Shown piece by piece: positions 18,299-27,277 of a DNA stretch of 64,000 bases; within the stretch, counting starts at the first letter, position 1, and each line of letters opens with the position of its first letter. The stretch comes from Cytophagaceae bacterium (GTDB lineage Bacteria > Bacteroidota > Bacteroidia > Cytophagales > Spirosomataceae). Location: positions 1-64,000 of the forward strand of contig CANFVE010000013.1 of NCBI GenBank assembly GCA_947450365.1, read 5' to 3'. The notes below the pieces were generated by a model that was not told where the DNA came from, ran no database searches, and was given only the letters and a program-made list of their open reading frames with translations. A program made the translations under genes and the position numbers.

Positions 18299-18526
18299 AT
18301 GGGACGTAAAGAAGTTTTAAGTTTAGCCGCTGGCATTGGGTTTTTGATCATTTGGATTATCGACTTAAACTCGGCAACGCCTGCAAGTATCCAAGGGAAT
18401 TTTTGGTCAGAAATATTTTACCACTATGGCTGGCTCATGTACTGCGTGGCTTGCTTATTTTACTACCAATATGCCAAAAACGACCGGATCAAAAAGGAAG
18501 AAGAGGCTAACAAAAACAAAAAATAG
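18299..18526 (+). CDS. Small two-helix membrane protein, function unknown
   Basis: A 75-residue protein with two hydrophobic segments (about residues 7-22 and 42-58) and a strongly basic, lysine-rich tail. It starts one base after ccmF and ends directly at the GTG start of the next gene, in the same reading frame, so it belongs to the ccm transcript. I do not recognise the family. Confidence 0.65.
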   Translation: MGRKEVLSLAAGIGFLIIWIIDLNSATPASIQGNFWSEIFYHYGWLMYCVACLFYYQYAKNDRIKKEEEANKNKK

Positions 18527-19834
18527 GTGGAACCACAAATAATCGGTATCGTATTGGCCATGGTTTTCTCCGCCTTTTTTTCGGGGGTCGAAATGGCCTT
18601 TGTATCATCCAATAAATTATATTTTGAACTCAAAGCCAAACAAGATTTATTGAGTGCCAAAATCATTTCTCATTTCAACCAAAAACCGAGTCAATTCATT
18701 GGCACCATGCTCATCGGAAATACGCTTTCCCTGGTGGCCTATGGAATTTTCATGGAGGAATATTTACACCATGCGATTTTAACGAACTTTCCCTACATCA
18801 CGAATGAGATTGTCGCCCGCTTATTAGCCTCCATCGTGGCTACGATCTTAATTTTGACTACCTCAGAATTTACGCCAAAAAGTATCTTTTTGATTAATCC
18901 GGATGCCATTTTAGAGTTTTTGGCGATTCCGATTTGGATCGTGAATAGTTTGATGTTTCCGTTGGTTTGGTTGACTGTCGGGCTATCCAAATGGTTCATC
19001 ACCCGCGTTCTCCGACTGAATTATTCCGAAGAAAAACCAGCCTTTGGTCTCACCGATTTAAACCATTATTTACAAAATTTAAATCGGAAGGTTTCGACTG
19101 AAGAGGAAAATGAAGTGGATACGAGAATTTTCCATAATGCCCTCGAATTTAAGCAAGTGAAAGTGCGTGACTGCATGATTCCTCGGACGGAAATTACGGC
19201 CATCGAATTGGAAGAAGGTATCGAAGGTTTGAGCCAGGTATTCATCGAAAGTGGTCATTCAAAAGTGCTGGTATATAAGGAAAGTTTGGAAGAGGTGATT
19301 GGCTATTGCCATTCCTTAGCCTTATTTAAAAAACCAAAGGACATTCAAAGCATTTTGACAAGTATTCCGATTGTACCCGAGGCCATGCCGGCGAACGATT
19401 TGATGATTAAATTTTCCAAAGAGCGTAAATCCTTGGCTTTGGTAGTGGATGAATTTGGAAGTACTTCCGGTTTGGTTAGTATGGAGGATGTGATGGAGCA
19501 AATTTTTGGAGAAATTCAAGATGAATACGATGACTCTGAGGATTGGATTGAAAAGCAAGTGGATGAACAGACCTACATTTTATCAGGCCGCCACGAGATT
19601 GATTACCTGAATGAAAAATATGAATGGCATTTACCTGAGGGCGATTATGAAACGTTGGGTGGTATGCTCATCAGCATATATGAAGACATTCCGGAGGCGA
19701 ACGAAATGATAACCTTAGCGCCTTTTCAGTTCCAAATAGTCAGTGTGGTCGACGCGAAAATTGACACCGTCAAAGTAAGCATCACAGGGAAAATTAATCC
19801 CAAAGAAGACCTAAGTGCTAAATTGAAGCATTAA
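18527..19834 (+). CDS. CNNM/CBS-domain membrane protein (HlyC/CorC family; possibly GldE)
   Basis: A 435-residue protein: a DUF21/CNNM transmembrane domain (about residues 1-190, beginning with the characteristic SAFFSGVEMAFVS), a CBS pair (about 205-330, with MIPRTEI and LVVDEFGSTSGLV), and a C-terminal transporter-associated domain (about 345-425). Relatives act in Mg or Co transport; the Bacteroidota gliding protein GldE has the same layout and length. The start is GTG directly after the TAG of the preceding gene, in frame with it. The 3' end overlaps convergent menF by 17 bases. Confidence 0.82.
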   Translation: MEPQIIGIVLAMVFSAFFSGVEMAFVSSNKLYFELKAKQDLLSAKIISHFNQKPSQFIGTMLIGNTLSLVAYGIFMEEYLHHAILTNFPYITNEIVARLLASIVATILILTTSEFTPKSIFLINPDAILEFLAIPIWIVNSLMFPLVWLTVGLSKWFITRVLRLNYSEEKPAFGLTDLNHYLQNLNRKVSTEEENEVDTRIFHNALEFKQVKVRDCMIPRTEITAIELEEGIEGLSQVFIESGHSKVLVYKESLEEVIGYCHSLALFKKPKDIQSILTSIPIVPEAMPANDLMIKFSKERKSLALVVDEFGSTSGLVSMEDVMEQIFGEIQDEYDDSEDWIEKQVDEQTYILSGRHEIDYLNEKYEWHLPEGDYETLGGMLISIYEDIPEANEMITLAPFQFQIVSVVDAKIDTVKVSITGKINPKEDLSAKLKH

Positions 19835-20963
19835 TGTTCAGCACGCGCTGAAGCGTTTGGCATTTCATTTCCGTTTCCATCCATTCCTTTTCAGGGTCAG
19901 AATCCTCGGTGATACCGCAACCGGCATAATAGGTCGCCGCATATCCTTCCGCATCCTTTTGAATTTTTACGGTCCGCAAATTCACAAACAAATGAATTTC
20001 GTGATCCACATTCACAGGCCCTAAATAACCTGAATAAAAACCACGCTCATGTTTTTCAGCTTGGGCAATCCAAGCAATCGCCGCCTCCTTGGGCATGCCA
20101 CACACGGCGGATGTGGGGTGCAATAATTCCAACATCACCCCCGGCAAGGAGGCATAATTCAGGGCCTTCGTATCCACCCAATATTCCGTTTTCAAATGCA
20201 GTAAATTACCCGCTTTTATCGTTTTCGGGCCATTCTCAATATATTCTCGGAGGCGAATTTTCTTAAAACATTCGATGATATAACGGCTGACAAACGCCTG
20301 CTCCTCGATTTCCTTTTGGGACCAACGAGCATCCTGACTTGAAATAACATGGCCGTCGGGTAAAATAGCCGATTGCGTACCTGCCAACGAAATGGTTTTA
20401 AAAATCCCGTCCGAATCTTGCGAAACTAAAATTTCAGGTGTGGCGCATAGCCAGGTTTGTTGGCTCAAAGGCTCATATACGGCGCAAACAAACGCATTTG
20501 GATATTCGATGCAAAGGGATTCAAAGGCACTCATCACGGAGAAATCAGCCTTCAAAGGCGCTTCATCGGTACGCGACAAAACTACCTTCTGAAAATTCCC
20601 TTGTTTGATTTGTTGAATAGACGCCTGTACCCAATATTCAAAATCCGCCCGTTTGGGGGAATGGGCAAAGGGCTGAAAACCCGTCAAGGCATGAACCTTT
20701 TTTTCTGGCACATCCGAGATGAAGATTTTTTCGGCCTGAAAAAACAGTGGTTTTCCGATAAATGGCGCAACCAAAAAGCCCGGTGAAAAATGAGGTAAAT
20801 CGAGATTTTCGACTGGTGAACCACCTGAAGAATCCACTAAAAAATATCGCTTGTCAGCATGCGGCCTCTTCCATACAGCAATCGCCGAAGAAGCATTTAC
20901 ATGATGCTCCCACATGGAAGACCAAGAAAGGCTTGTTGATTCAAATACGAAGGCCTGCGACAT
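19818..20963 (-). CDS. menF: Isochorismate synthase
   Basis: Converts chorismate to isochorismate, the first committed step of menaquinone synthesis. The 381-residue protein has the chorismate-enzyme core, including FQKVVLSR, LAGTQSA, HLKTEYW, HPTSAVCGMPKEAA, ERGFYSGYLGPV and YAGCGITEDSDPEKEW. The ATG at 20963 removes an unlikely N-terminal extension into the preceding gene. It lies five bases after a MenI-like thioesterase gene, which supports menaquinone rather than siderophore synthesis. Confidence 0.9.
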   Translation of the reverse strand: MSQAFVFESTSLSWSSMWEHHVNASSAIAVWKRPHADKRYFLVDSSGGSPVENLDLPHFSPGFLVAPFIGKPLFFQAEKIFISDVPEKKVHALTGFQPFAHSPKRADFEYWVQASIQQIKQGNFQKVVLSRTDEAPLKADFSVMSAFESLCIEYPNAFVCAVYEPLSQQTWLCATPEILVSQDSDGIFKTISLAGTQSAILPDGHVISSQDARWSQKEIEEQAFVSRYIIECFKKIRLREYIENGPKTIKAGNLLHLKTEYWVDTKALNYASLPGVMLELLHPTSAVCGMPKEAAIAWIAQAEKHERGFYSGYLGPVNVDHEIHLFVNLRTVKIQKDAEGYAATYYAGCGITEDSDPEKEWMETEMKCQTLQRVLNINASI

Positions 20964-20968
20964 AGATT

Positions 20969-21388
20969 TTATCTTTGCAATATAGCCACGGTAAGGCGGC
21001 TTGCGCATATCAAATTATCTTCCTCATCATGGATTTTGATATCATATACATGCATGGTTCTCCCTATTCGCAAAGCCGTACATGTACCAATGACAAAACC
21101 TCCCCGAGCCGATTTCAAATGATTCGCATTAATTTCTACACCCACCCCCGTTTGTTTATCTGGATTTTCCACCGATAAGGCAGACGCAATGCTACCCATC
21201 GTTTCAGCCAATACCACCGAAGCGCCTCCATGTAACAAGCCGAAGGGCTGTTTTGTTCGATGATCCACGGGCATTTTTGCTTTGATATAGTCCGGAGTCA
21301 ATTCGATGAATTCAATCCCTACATGTTCGAGCATATTGCCCTTTCCCCAGGAATTTAGGGTCTCTAATGAAATGGAGGTATTGAACAT
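20969..21388 (-). CDS. Hotdog thioesterase, probable DHNA-CoA hydrolase (MenI-like)
   Basis: A 139-residue YdiI/MenI-type thioesterase. The active-site segment FGLLHGGASVVLAETMGS has HGGAS and the catalytic glutamate typical of this class. The first 14 codons of a longer frame are not conserved in character, so the ATG at 21388 is used. It forms an operon with menF, which supports a role in releasing 1,4-dihydroxy-2-naphthoate from its CoA ester. That role is inferred from family and context. Confidence 0.82.
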   Translation of the reverse strand: MFNTSISLETLNSWGKGNMLEHVGIEFIELTPDYIKAKMPVDHRTKQPFGLLHGGASVVLAETMGSIASALSVENPDKQTGVGVEINANHLKSARGGFVIGTCTALRIGRTMHVYDIKIHDEEDNLICASRLTVAILQR

Positions 21389-21396
21389 ATTATTCG

Positions 21397-21404
21397 TATT
21401 TTTG
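21397..21404 (+). promoter_or_regulatory. Candidate -7 element TATTTTTG for the phosphatase/two-component operon
   Basis: A perfect TAnnTTTG match, 31 bases before the ATG at 21436. The -33 region is weak. Confidence 0.45.
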
Positions 21405-21435
21405 TGCGTAAAATTCGGAATTATTTTCAATTAAT

Positions 21436-22077
21436 ATGCATCCCATCAAAGACATTTACCTAATTAGACACGGAGAAACCGATTACAACCGAATGGGTGT
21501 TGTCCAAGGAAGCGGAATCGATGCAGATTTAAATGAATTAGGCCAACGGCAAGCGCAAGCTTTTTTTGATCACTACCAAGACCTTCCCGTCGATAAAATT
21601 TACACCTCTGCGCTGAAGCGAACGCATCAGTCGGTGCAAGGATTTATCAACAAAGGCCTTCCCTGGGAACAGCACGAAGGTTTAAACGAAATTTCGTGGG
21701 GAATCCGGGAAGGAAAATCTCCCAATACCGAAGACGATGCCTATTACCGAAACCTCGTTCGCACCTGGCGAAATGGCGATATACATGTACAATCCGAGGA
21801 AGGAGAAAGTCCGGTGGAGGTATTGGAACGCCAAAAACCGGTGGTCGAATTAATTCTTTCCCGCCCGGAGGAAAAATCCATTTTAGTGGCGATGCATGGG
21901 CGAGCCATGCGCGTGTTATTGACCTATTTATTTGACAAACCCTTGCATACGATGGATCAATTCGGCCATCAGAATTTGTGTTTATATCATTTGCAATACG
22001 ACTACGAAAAAAGAATATTCACGACCTTGAAGGCCAATCACGCGGAGCATTTGAAAAATTTACCTGATTCTATGTAA
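21436..22077 (+). CDS. Histidine phosphatase family protein
   Basis: A 213-residue phosphoglycerate-mutase-like phosphatase. The N-terminal LIRHGETDYN motif holds the phospho-accepting histidine, and VAMHGRAMRVLL near residue 155 holds the second catalytic histidine. The substrate could be a sugar phosphate or a small phosphorylated metabolite. It is followed after four bases by a sensor kinase gene and is probably co-transcribed with it. Confidence 0.85.
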   Translation: MHPIKDIYLIRHGETDYNRMGVVQGSGIDADLNELGQRQAQAFFDHYQDLPVDKIYTSALKRTHQSVQGFINKGLPWEQHEGLNEISWGIREGKSPNTEDDAYYRNLVRTWRNGDIHVQSEEGESPVEVLERQKPVVELILSRPEEKSILVAMHGRAMRVLLTYLFDKPLHTMDQFGHQNLCLYHLQYDYEKRIFTTLKANHAEHLKNLPDSM

Positions 22078-22081
22078 ACCT

Positions 22082-23125
22082 ATGCCCTTGAACCGTAAAA
22101 ATATGTACTGGGTGTTTCAATCGGTCGGATGGTTCGTCTGGGCATTAAATGAAGCATTGTTATACACCAATCAATATGGCTGGAAATGGGCTTGGGCATT
22201 TTCTTCGATTATCAACATCCTTTTTGCTGTATTCCTTACCCACCAATATAAATTAATTTCCCACCGCTATCACTGGCAGGAATTGCGTTTTTCACGCTTA
22301 ATTCAATATAATTTAATAGCCTTATTTGTTATGGCGGCGCTTTTAGTCGCGCTGAATATCCCTATGGACTATATGTTTTTGGGAGAGAATTACGAGGTAG
22401 ATCTAAGTACATTCATCATATTGCAAATATTTTTTAATTTCATGAAGCCTTTGGCGATATGGCAGTTGATCTATTTCTTTTTCCAATATTCGAAAAAGAC
22501 ATTGCTCATGGAGCGTCAAAATAACCAATTAGAGCGCACAATCTTAGAAACAGAAGGCAAGGTTTTGCGTGCACAAATGAATCCCCATTTCGTATTTAAT
22601 GCGCTGAATAGTATTCGCGCGCTGATTACAGAAGATCCGCAAAAGGCAAAAAAGGGGATTAACCAATTGTCGAAGTTATTGCGCAGTTCGCTTTTGACCG
22701 ACCGCAAAAAAACCATTCCCCTTTCCGAAGAATTAGACACCATTGCCGACTATTTAGCCTTGGAAAAAATCCGCTATGAAGATCGATTGGAATGGGAAAT
22801 TCGCGGCGAAGGGCATGTGAAAAAGGCACAAATACCGCCCATGTTATTACAAACTTTGGTGGAGAATTCAATCAAACACGGAATTTCGCATTCGGTCAAA
22901 GGAGGGAAAATCGAAATATTGATGGAAAAAACGGGCGAACAATTATGCGTTCGTGTGATTAATCCCGGACATTTGAAAACAAAAGGGGATGAGATCGGCG
23001 TGGGAATGGAGAATTCTCGCCATCGGATTCGGCTGTTGTATGGGGAAACCGCTCAACTAATTCTTCGGCCGTTGGACAAAAACCATGTCGAAGCCGTTTT
23101 AATTTTGCCCTATTTTGAAGAATAA
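22082..23125 (+). CDS. Sensor histidine kinase, LytS/YpdA-like
   Basis: A 347-residue membrane kinase of the His_kinase/HATPase_c type common in Bacteroidota. Four transmembrane segments occupy about residues 10-140, followed by a short coiled coil. The phospho-accepting histidine is H169 in MNPHFVFNALNSI. An ATPase domain follows (LVENSIKHGI for the N box, GVGMENSRHRI for the G box). It has no recognisable sensor domain besides the membrane part. Its partner LytTR regulator follows 15 bases downstream. Confidence 0.9.
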   Translation: MPLNRKNMYWVFQSVGWFVWALNEALLYTNQYGWKWAWAFSSIINILFAVFLTHQYKLISHRYHWQELRFSRLIQYNLIALFVMAALLVALNIPMDYMFLGENYEVDLSTFIILQIFFNFMKPLAIWQLIYFFFQYSKKTLLMERQNNQLERTILETEGKVLRAQMNPHFVFNALNSIRALITEDPQKAKKGINQLSKLLRSSLLTDRKKTIPLSEELDTIADYLALEKIRYEDRLEWEIRGEGHVKKAQIPPMLLQTLVENSIKHGISHSVKGGKIEILMEKTGEQLCVRVINPGHLKTKGDEIGVGMENSRHRIRLLYGETAQLILRPLDKNHVEAVLILPYFEE

Positions 23126-23140
23126 TTTAGCCCAAAAGCC

Positions 23141-23881
23141 ATGAAAGCGATTATAGTTGACGACGAACGTCTTGCTCGAAATGAACTGAAACGATTATTG
23201 GAGAATTTTCCGAGCATCGAAATCGTCGCGGAAGCTGCTAATACCAGCGAGGCGGGACCGCTGATCGAAGAATTTCAACCGGATGTGCTTTTTTTAGATA
23301 TTCAAATGCCTGGAAAAACAGGATTTGAATGGCTCGAAGAATGGGATGGATTTTTACCGGAGGTAATTTTCACCACAGCTTTTGATGAATTTGCGTTAAA
23401 GGCGTTTGAGGTAAATGCGCTGGATTATGTGCTCAAACCGATTGAATTATCGCGCCTGAGTGAAAGCATTCAGAAGTTGGAAAAACGGTACCAACAAAGC
23501 CAAGCCCAAGCCTCTTCCCAAGCAGATCGTCCCATGCATGTCTTGGGGGCCAACGATCAAATTTTCGTCAAGGACGGAGAAAAATGCTGGTTTGTTCGCT
23601 TAGATCGCGTTCGTTTGTGTGAATCCATGGGCAATTATGTACGTTTGTTTTTTGATGATCAAAAACCTTTGGTCTTAAAATCATTAAATGCGCTGGAAGA
23701 ACGATTAGATCCGAAAGTGTTTTTTCGGGCGAATCGGAAACACATCATTAACTTGAATTACATCGAGAAAATTGAACCTTGGTTTTCGGGAGGATTGCAG
23801 GTGACTTTGGTCGGGAAAGGCGAAAAAATCGAAATATCGCGCCGACAATCCATTCGCTTTAAGGAGCTTTTGTCCCTTTAG
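23141..23881 (+). CDS. LytTR-family response regulator
   Basis: A 246-residue regulator with an N-terminal receiver domain (VDDER at the start, phospho-accepting D53 in LFLDIQMPG, conserved lysine in YVLKPI) and a C-terminal LytTR DNA-binding domain (about residues 140-245, with FFRANRKHIINLNYI). It forms a pair with the upstream kinase. The 3' end overlaps convergent gene 23859-24929 by 23 bases. Target genes are not evident. Confidence 0.92.
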   Translation: MKAIIVDDERLARNELKRLLENFPSIEIVAEAANTSEAGPLIEEFQPDVLFLDIQMPGKTGFEWLEEWDGFLPEVIFTTAFDEFALKAFEVNALDYVLKPIELSRLSESIQKLEKRYQQSQAQASSQADRPMHVLGANDQIFVKDGEKCWFVRLDRVRLCESMGNYVRLFFDDQKPLVLKSLNALEERLDPKVFFRANRKHIINLNYIEKIEPWFSGGLQVTLVGKGEKIEISRRQSIRFKELLSL

Positions 23882-24929
23882 CTCGTTTAGGGGCTTCTCC
23901 CAATAAAAATCCATAGGGCTGCATCGCCGGCACGTGATCAAAAATCACTTTAATGATGGCCGTAAATGGGATTGCTAAAATCAGTCCTGGAATTCCCCAC
24001 AAGAGTTCGCCGCCTAATAAAGCCAACATAGCCACCATCGGGTTAATACTAACTTTCGAACCAATCACCAGCGGCGTCACGAAATTCGCCTCAATAAACT
24101 GAACCGCAGCCACCCATGCCACCACCGCAAACGCATGCGATGGGCTCAAGGTAGCTAAACTCAAAATGATGGGCAAAGACGCCCCCACCCAGATTCCGAT
24201 GTATGGAATAATCAACAGTAGACCGGTCAAAATGCCAAAGAAAATAGGATAATCGACGCCTATCCACCAAAAGCCAATGCTATTCGCGCAGGCCACCACG
24301 AACATAACCACCAAAAGTCCCACCAAATAATCTTGTACCACCTCGCCCGTTTTGGTCATAACGCCACGTAGGGTTTCTTCATTGGCCGAAGGAAAGACTT
24401 TGGAAAGAAAATCCGCAAAAAACGTCCGGTAATACAAAAAGAAAAACATGAAAATAGGAATCAAAATCATGGTGGTCACCGAATGCATCAAGGTGCTGAA
24501 GGTCGTACCTAAAATGGTCCCAGAATTTTTCAATAGGCCGATCGTCTGATTACTTAATTCCAGCATCTGCTTTTTGCGTGAAATATTCAGATTCCGAGAT
24601 AAGAAAGATTGTAAACCGGAAACCCAGGTTTCCGCTTTTTTAATGAAAAGAGGCCAATCATTGGCAAATTCAATCAGTTGGAACGCCAACAAAAACACAA
24701 TCCCAATCAAAATCGCCACCGTAATAATCAGACAAACCGCAATCGAAATTGAACGAGGAAGGCCTCTTTGTTCCAACCAGCGACATATGGGCAAAAGTAC
24801 CATCGCCATGATCATGGCAAATGCCACGAGAATCAACAAATCCTGCATCCAATACAAGCCTCCGATCACGAGCGTGATGGATATTAAAACAGAAGCAAGA
24901 CGGACAGAATAGGGTGGATTTTGCAACAT
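23859..24929 (-). CDS. AI-2E family transporter
   Basis: A 356-residue membrane protein of the AI-2 exporter/permease superfamily (TqsA/PerM/YhhT-like), with about eight transmembrane segments. Recognisable regions are the N-terminal hydrophobic block, the long amphipathic middle, and the IPYIGIWVGASLPII and GSKVSINPMVAMLALLGG segments. Members include AI-2 exporters and Na+/H+ antiporters, so the substrate is open. Confidence 0.87.
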   Translation of the reverse strand: MLQNPPYSVRLASVLISITLVIGGLYWMQDLLILVAFAMIMAMVLLPICRWLEQRGLPRSISIAVCLIITVAILIGIVFLLAFQLIEFANDWPLFIKKAETWVSGLQSFLSRNLNISRKKQMLELSNQTIGLLKNSGTILGTTFSTLMHSVTTMILIPIFMFFFLYYRTFFADFLSKVFPSANEETLRGVMTKTGEVVQDYLVGLLVVMFVVACANSIGFWWIGVDYPIFFGILTGLLLIIPYIGIWVGASLPIILSLATLSPSHAFAVVAWVAAVQFIEANFVTPLVIGSKVSINPMVAMLALLGGELLWGIPGLILAIPFTAIIKVIFDHVPAMQPYGFLLGEAPKRAKGTKAP

Positions 24930-24991
24930 AATGATATCTTTGTTCAGTCAAATGTCGAGAAAAATTAACAATTTAGTAACATTGAGCCCTC

Positions 24992-24999
24992 TATATTTG
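24992..24999 (+). promoter_or_regulatory. -7 element TATATTTG for the OmpR-type regulator
   Basis: A perfect TAnnTTTG match, 35 bases before the start at 25034. An ATTTAG at about the right distance upstream is only a weak -33. Confidence 0.5.
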
Positions 25000-25033
25000 T
25001 GGCACATTAACATCCAAATTAGTCCTAATCTAC

Positions 25034-25732
25034 ATGAGCCTAGCGAAAAGTCCTTCTAAAATCTTGCTAGTGGACGATGATCCCGATATTCTCGAGTTAT
25101 TGGAATACAATTTAGCCAAAGAAAACTTCTTATTGGCCAAAGCGTCCGATGGCAAAGAGGCCTTAGAAGTAGCCAAAGAATTTAAGCCGAATTTGGTCAT
25201 TTTGGATGTCATGATGCCCGTGATGGACGGAATTGAAACGGCGCGGCAGATGAAATTATTGCACGAATTTAAAAATACGATCATTTTATTTTTAACTGCC
25301 CGCGGGGAAGAATATACCGAAATCGCGGCATTCGAGGCTGGCGGCGCAGATTATGTGGTAAAACCCATCAAACCTCGAGCATTAGTAAGTCGAATCAAAG
25401 CCATGCTTTCCCGTGAAGGTGGACCGGAAGATAGCCAAGATGTGATTCAAATTGGTGATTTAATCATTAACCGCACGCAATATTTAGCTACGTTCCAAGG
25501 CAGAAATTTAATCCTTCCGAAAAAGGAATTCGAATTGTTGTCATTTTTAGCCAAGCACCCGAACAAGGTCTTCAATCGGGATGAGTTATTGGAAAATGTG
25601 TGGGGAAGCGACGTGTACGTGGTCGAACGAACCGTCGATGTACACATCCGAAAACTTCGCGAAAAAATTCCAGAATACTACATCAAAACTCTGAAGGGCG
25701 TAGGCTATTTATTTTCGATTGACCCCGCTTAA
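25034..25732 (+). CDS. OmpR/PhoB-family response regulator without adjacent kinase
   Basis: A 232-residue regulator. The receiver domain has the acidic pocket VDDDPD, phospho-accepting D58 in LVILDVMMPVMDG, and lysine in YVVKPIKP. The winged-helix output domain (about residues 130-228) contains LLSFLAKHPNKVFNRDELL and VDVHIRKLREKI. No histidine kinase lies next to it, so it must pair with one encoded elsewhere. The following hydrolase gene starts 41 bases downstream. Confidence 0.92.
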   Translation: MSLAKSPSKILLVDDDPDILELLEYNLAKENFLLAKASDGKEALEVAKEFKPNLVILDVMMPVMDGIETARQMKLLHEFKNTIILFLTARGEEYTEIAAFEAGGADYVVKPIKPRALVSRIKAMLSREGGPEDSQDVIQIGDLIINRTQYLATFQGRNLILPKKEFELLSFLAKHPNKVFNRDELLENVWGSDVYVVERTVDVHIRKLREKIPEYYIKTLKGVGYLFSIDPA

Positions 25733-25773
25733 AGGCAGAAAAATTGAACCTAAATAGGTAAATTGCGCCTTGA

Positions 25774-27276
25774 ATGAGGCATTTATTTCTTTTCTTCCTT
25801 TTCCTACTTCCCTTAAGCCTTCTTGCAGGCGGACCCAAACGCGAATTGCGCGGCATATGGGTAGCCACGGTGTCCAACATCGACTGGCCCAGTCCCCGCA
25901 ATTACAATGCGTTTAAGCAAAAAGAAGAATTCATCGACCTGCTAAATTCGCATCAAAAAACGGGTTTCAATGCCATTTTTGTCCAAGTCCGAACAGCGGC
26001 AGATGCTTTTTACGCGAAAGGTCCCGAACCTTGGTCCACCTTTTTATCCGGCCTTCAAGGGCAAGCGCCTAAACCCTATTACGATCCGCTCGAATTCATG
26101 ATTCAAGAGAGCCACGAACGAGGAATCGAATTTCATGCTTGGTTGAATTTAAACCGGGCGGACATCAGCACGAAATCCTTGTTGGACGCCAAGCATGTCG
26201 TGCGTCAGCATCCGGAATGGCTCCTGACCTACAATGGCCAACATATTTTAAATTTCGGTATACCCCAAGTTCGGCAATACATCGCCAATCTGGTCAAGAA
26301 TTTGGTCGAACAATACGACATCGACGGGATCCATTTCGATGATTATTTCTACCCCTATCCCATCGCAAACCAAGTGTTGCGAGATCAAGATACCTACGAA
26401 AAATACCATCTGCCGGAGGAAACGCTGGCGGATTGGCGCCGACGAAATGTCAATGAACTCATTCAAGATATTTCGCTAACCATTAAACAAACTAAACCGA
26501 AGGTCAAATTTGGCATTAGCCCTTTTGGTATTTGGCGGCATCAAACAGAAGCCATTCCGGATGGTTCACCCACGCGGAAGGGTTTACAGTCTTATGATGA
26601 TTTATTTGCGGATACGGAAAAATGGATGCGAGAAGGCTGGGTGGATTATTTAGCACCCCAATTGTACTGGGGAACTACTCATAAAGTGGCGCCCTTTGAG
26701 CCATTGGCAAAATGGTGGAGCGCACATAATTACGGCCGGCCCATTTACATCGGCCATGCGGCCTATCACCTGAACGACCAATGGGCGCCCGCCGAATTGG
26801 AAAAACAATTAGGCATTTCTAGAGGTTTAAGCAATGTGCAAGGCTCGATTTATTTTAGTTCGAATTTGCTAATAAGAAACGTGAAAGGCTTTCGAGATAG
26901 TTTACGAAACTCGCATTTTTCAAGCATCGCCTTGGTTCCGCCTATGCTTTGGAAAGATAGCATTGCGCCCACGGCGCCACATACGGTGGTGTTGGCAAAG
27001 AAAGGTACCGAATGGACTTTGAGCTGGAAACCAGGCGAACCTAGTACGGACCAGGATCCGGCTGATTATTATGTCGTGTATCGGATTAAAAAAGGGGAAT
27101 TTGACCCTTTAGAAAACGCAGATAATATTATTTACAAAGGAAAATTAACACAAATAAGCCTTGAAAACCAATACATAAAAACCGGATATGGATTCGTCGT
27201 CACCGCGTTCGATCGACTACATAATGAATCTCTGCCCGGAACGGTCCAATGGTTAATTAGTAAAAAAACAGAATAA
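25774..27276 (+). CDS. Family 10-like glycosyl hydrolase (GHL10) lipoprotein-like secreted enzyme
   Basis: A 500-residue secreted protein: a signal peptide to about residue 18, then the GHL10/YngK (glycosyl hydrolase-like 10) domain beginning RELRGIWVATVSNIDWP, with conserved FNAIFVQVR, FHAWLNLNR, and IDGIHFDDYFYPYP. A C-terminal fibronectin-like region (about 415-490) follows. Related enzymes act on peptidoglycan glycan strands or similar polysaccharides; the substrate here is unknown. It is the first of three genes separated by one or two bases. Confidence 0.87.
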   Translation: MRHLFLFFLFLLPLSLLAGGPKRELRGIWVATVSNIDWPSPRNYNAFKQKEEFIDLLNSHQKTGFNAIFVQVRTAADAFYAKGPEPWSTFLSGLQGQAPKPYYDPLEFMIQESHERGIEFHAWLNLNRADISTKSLLDAKHVVRQHPEWLLTYNGQHILNFGIPQVRQYIANLVKNLVEQYDIDGIHFDDYFYPYPIANQVLRDQDTYEKYHLPEETLADWRRRNVNELIQDISLTIKQTKPKVKFGISPFGIWRHQTEAIPDGSPTRKGLQSYDDLFADTEKWMREGWVDYLAPQLYWGTTHKVAPFEPLAKWWSAHNYGRPIYIGHAAYHLNDQWAPAELEKQLGISRGLSNVQGSIYFSSNLLIRNVKGFRDSLRNSHFSSIALVPPMLWKDSIAPTAPHTVVLAKKGTEWTLSWKPGEPSTDQDPADYYVVYRIKKGEFDPLENADNIIYKGKLTQISLENQYIKTGYGFVVTAFDRLHNESLPGTVQWLISKKTE

Positions 27277-27277
27277 A

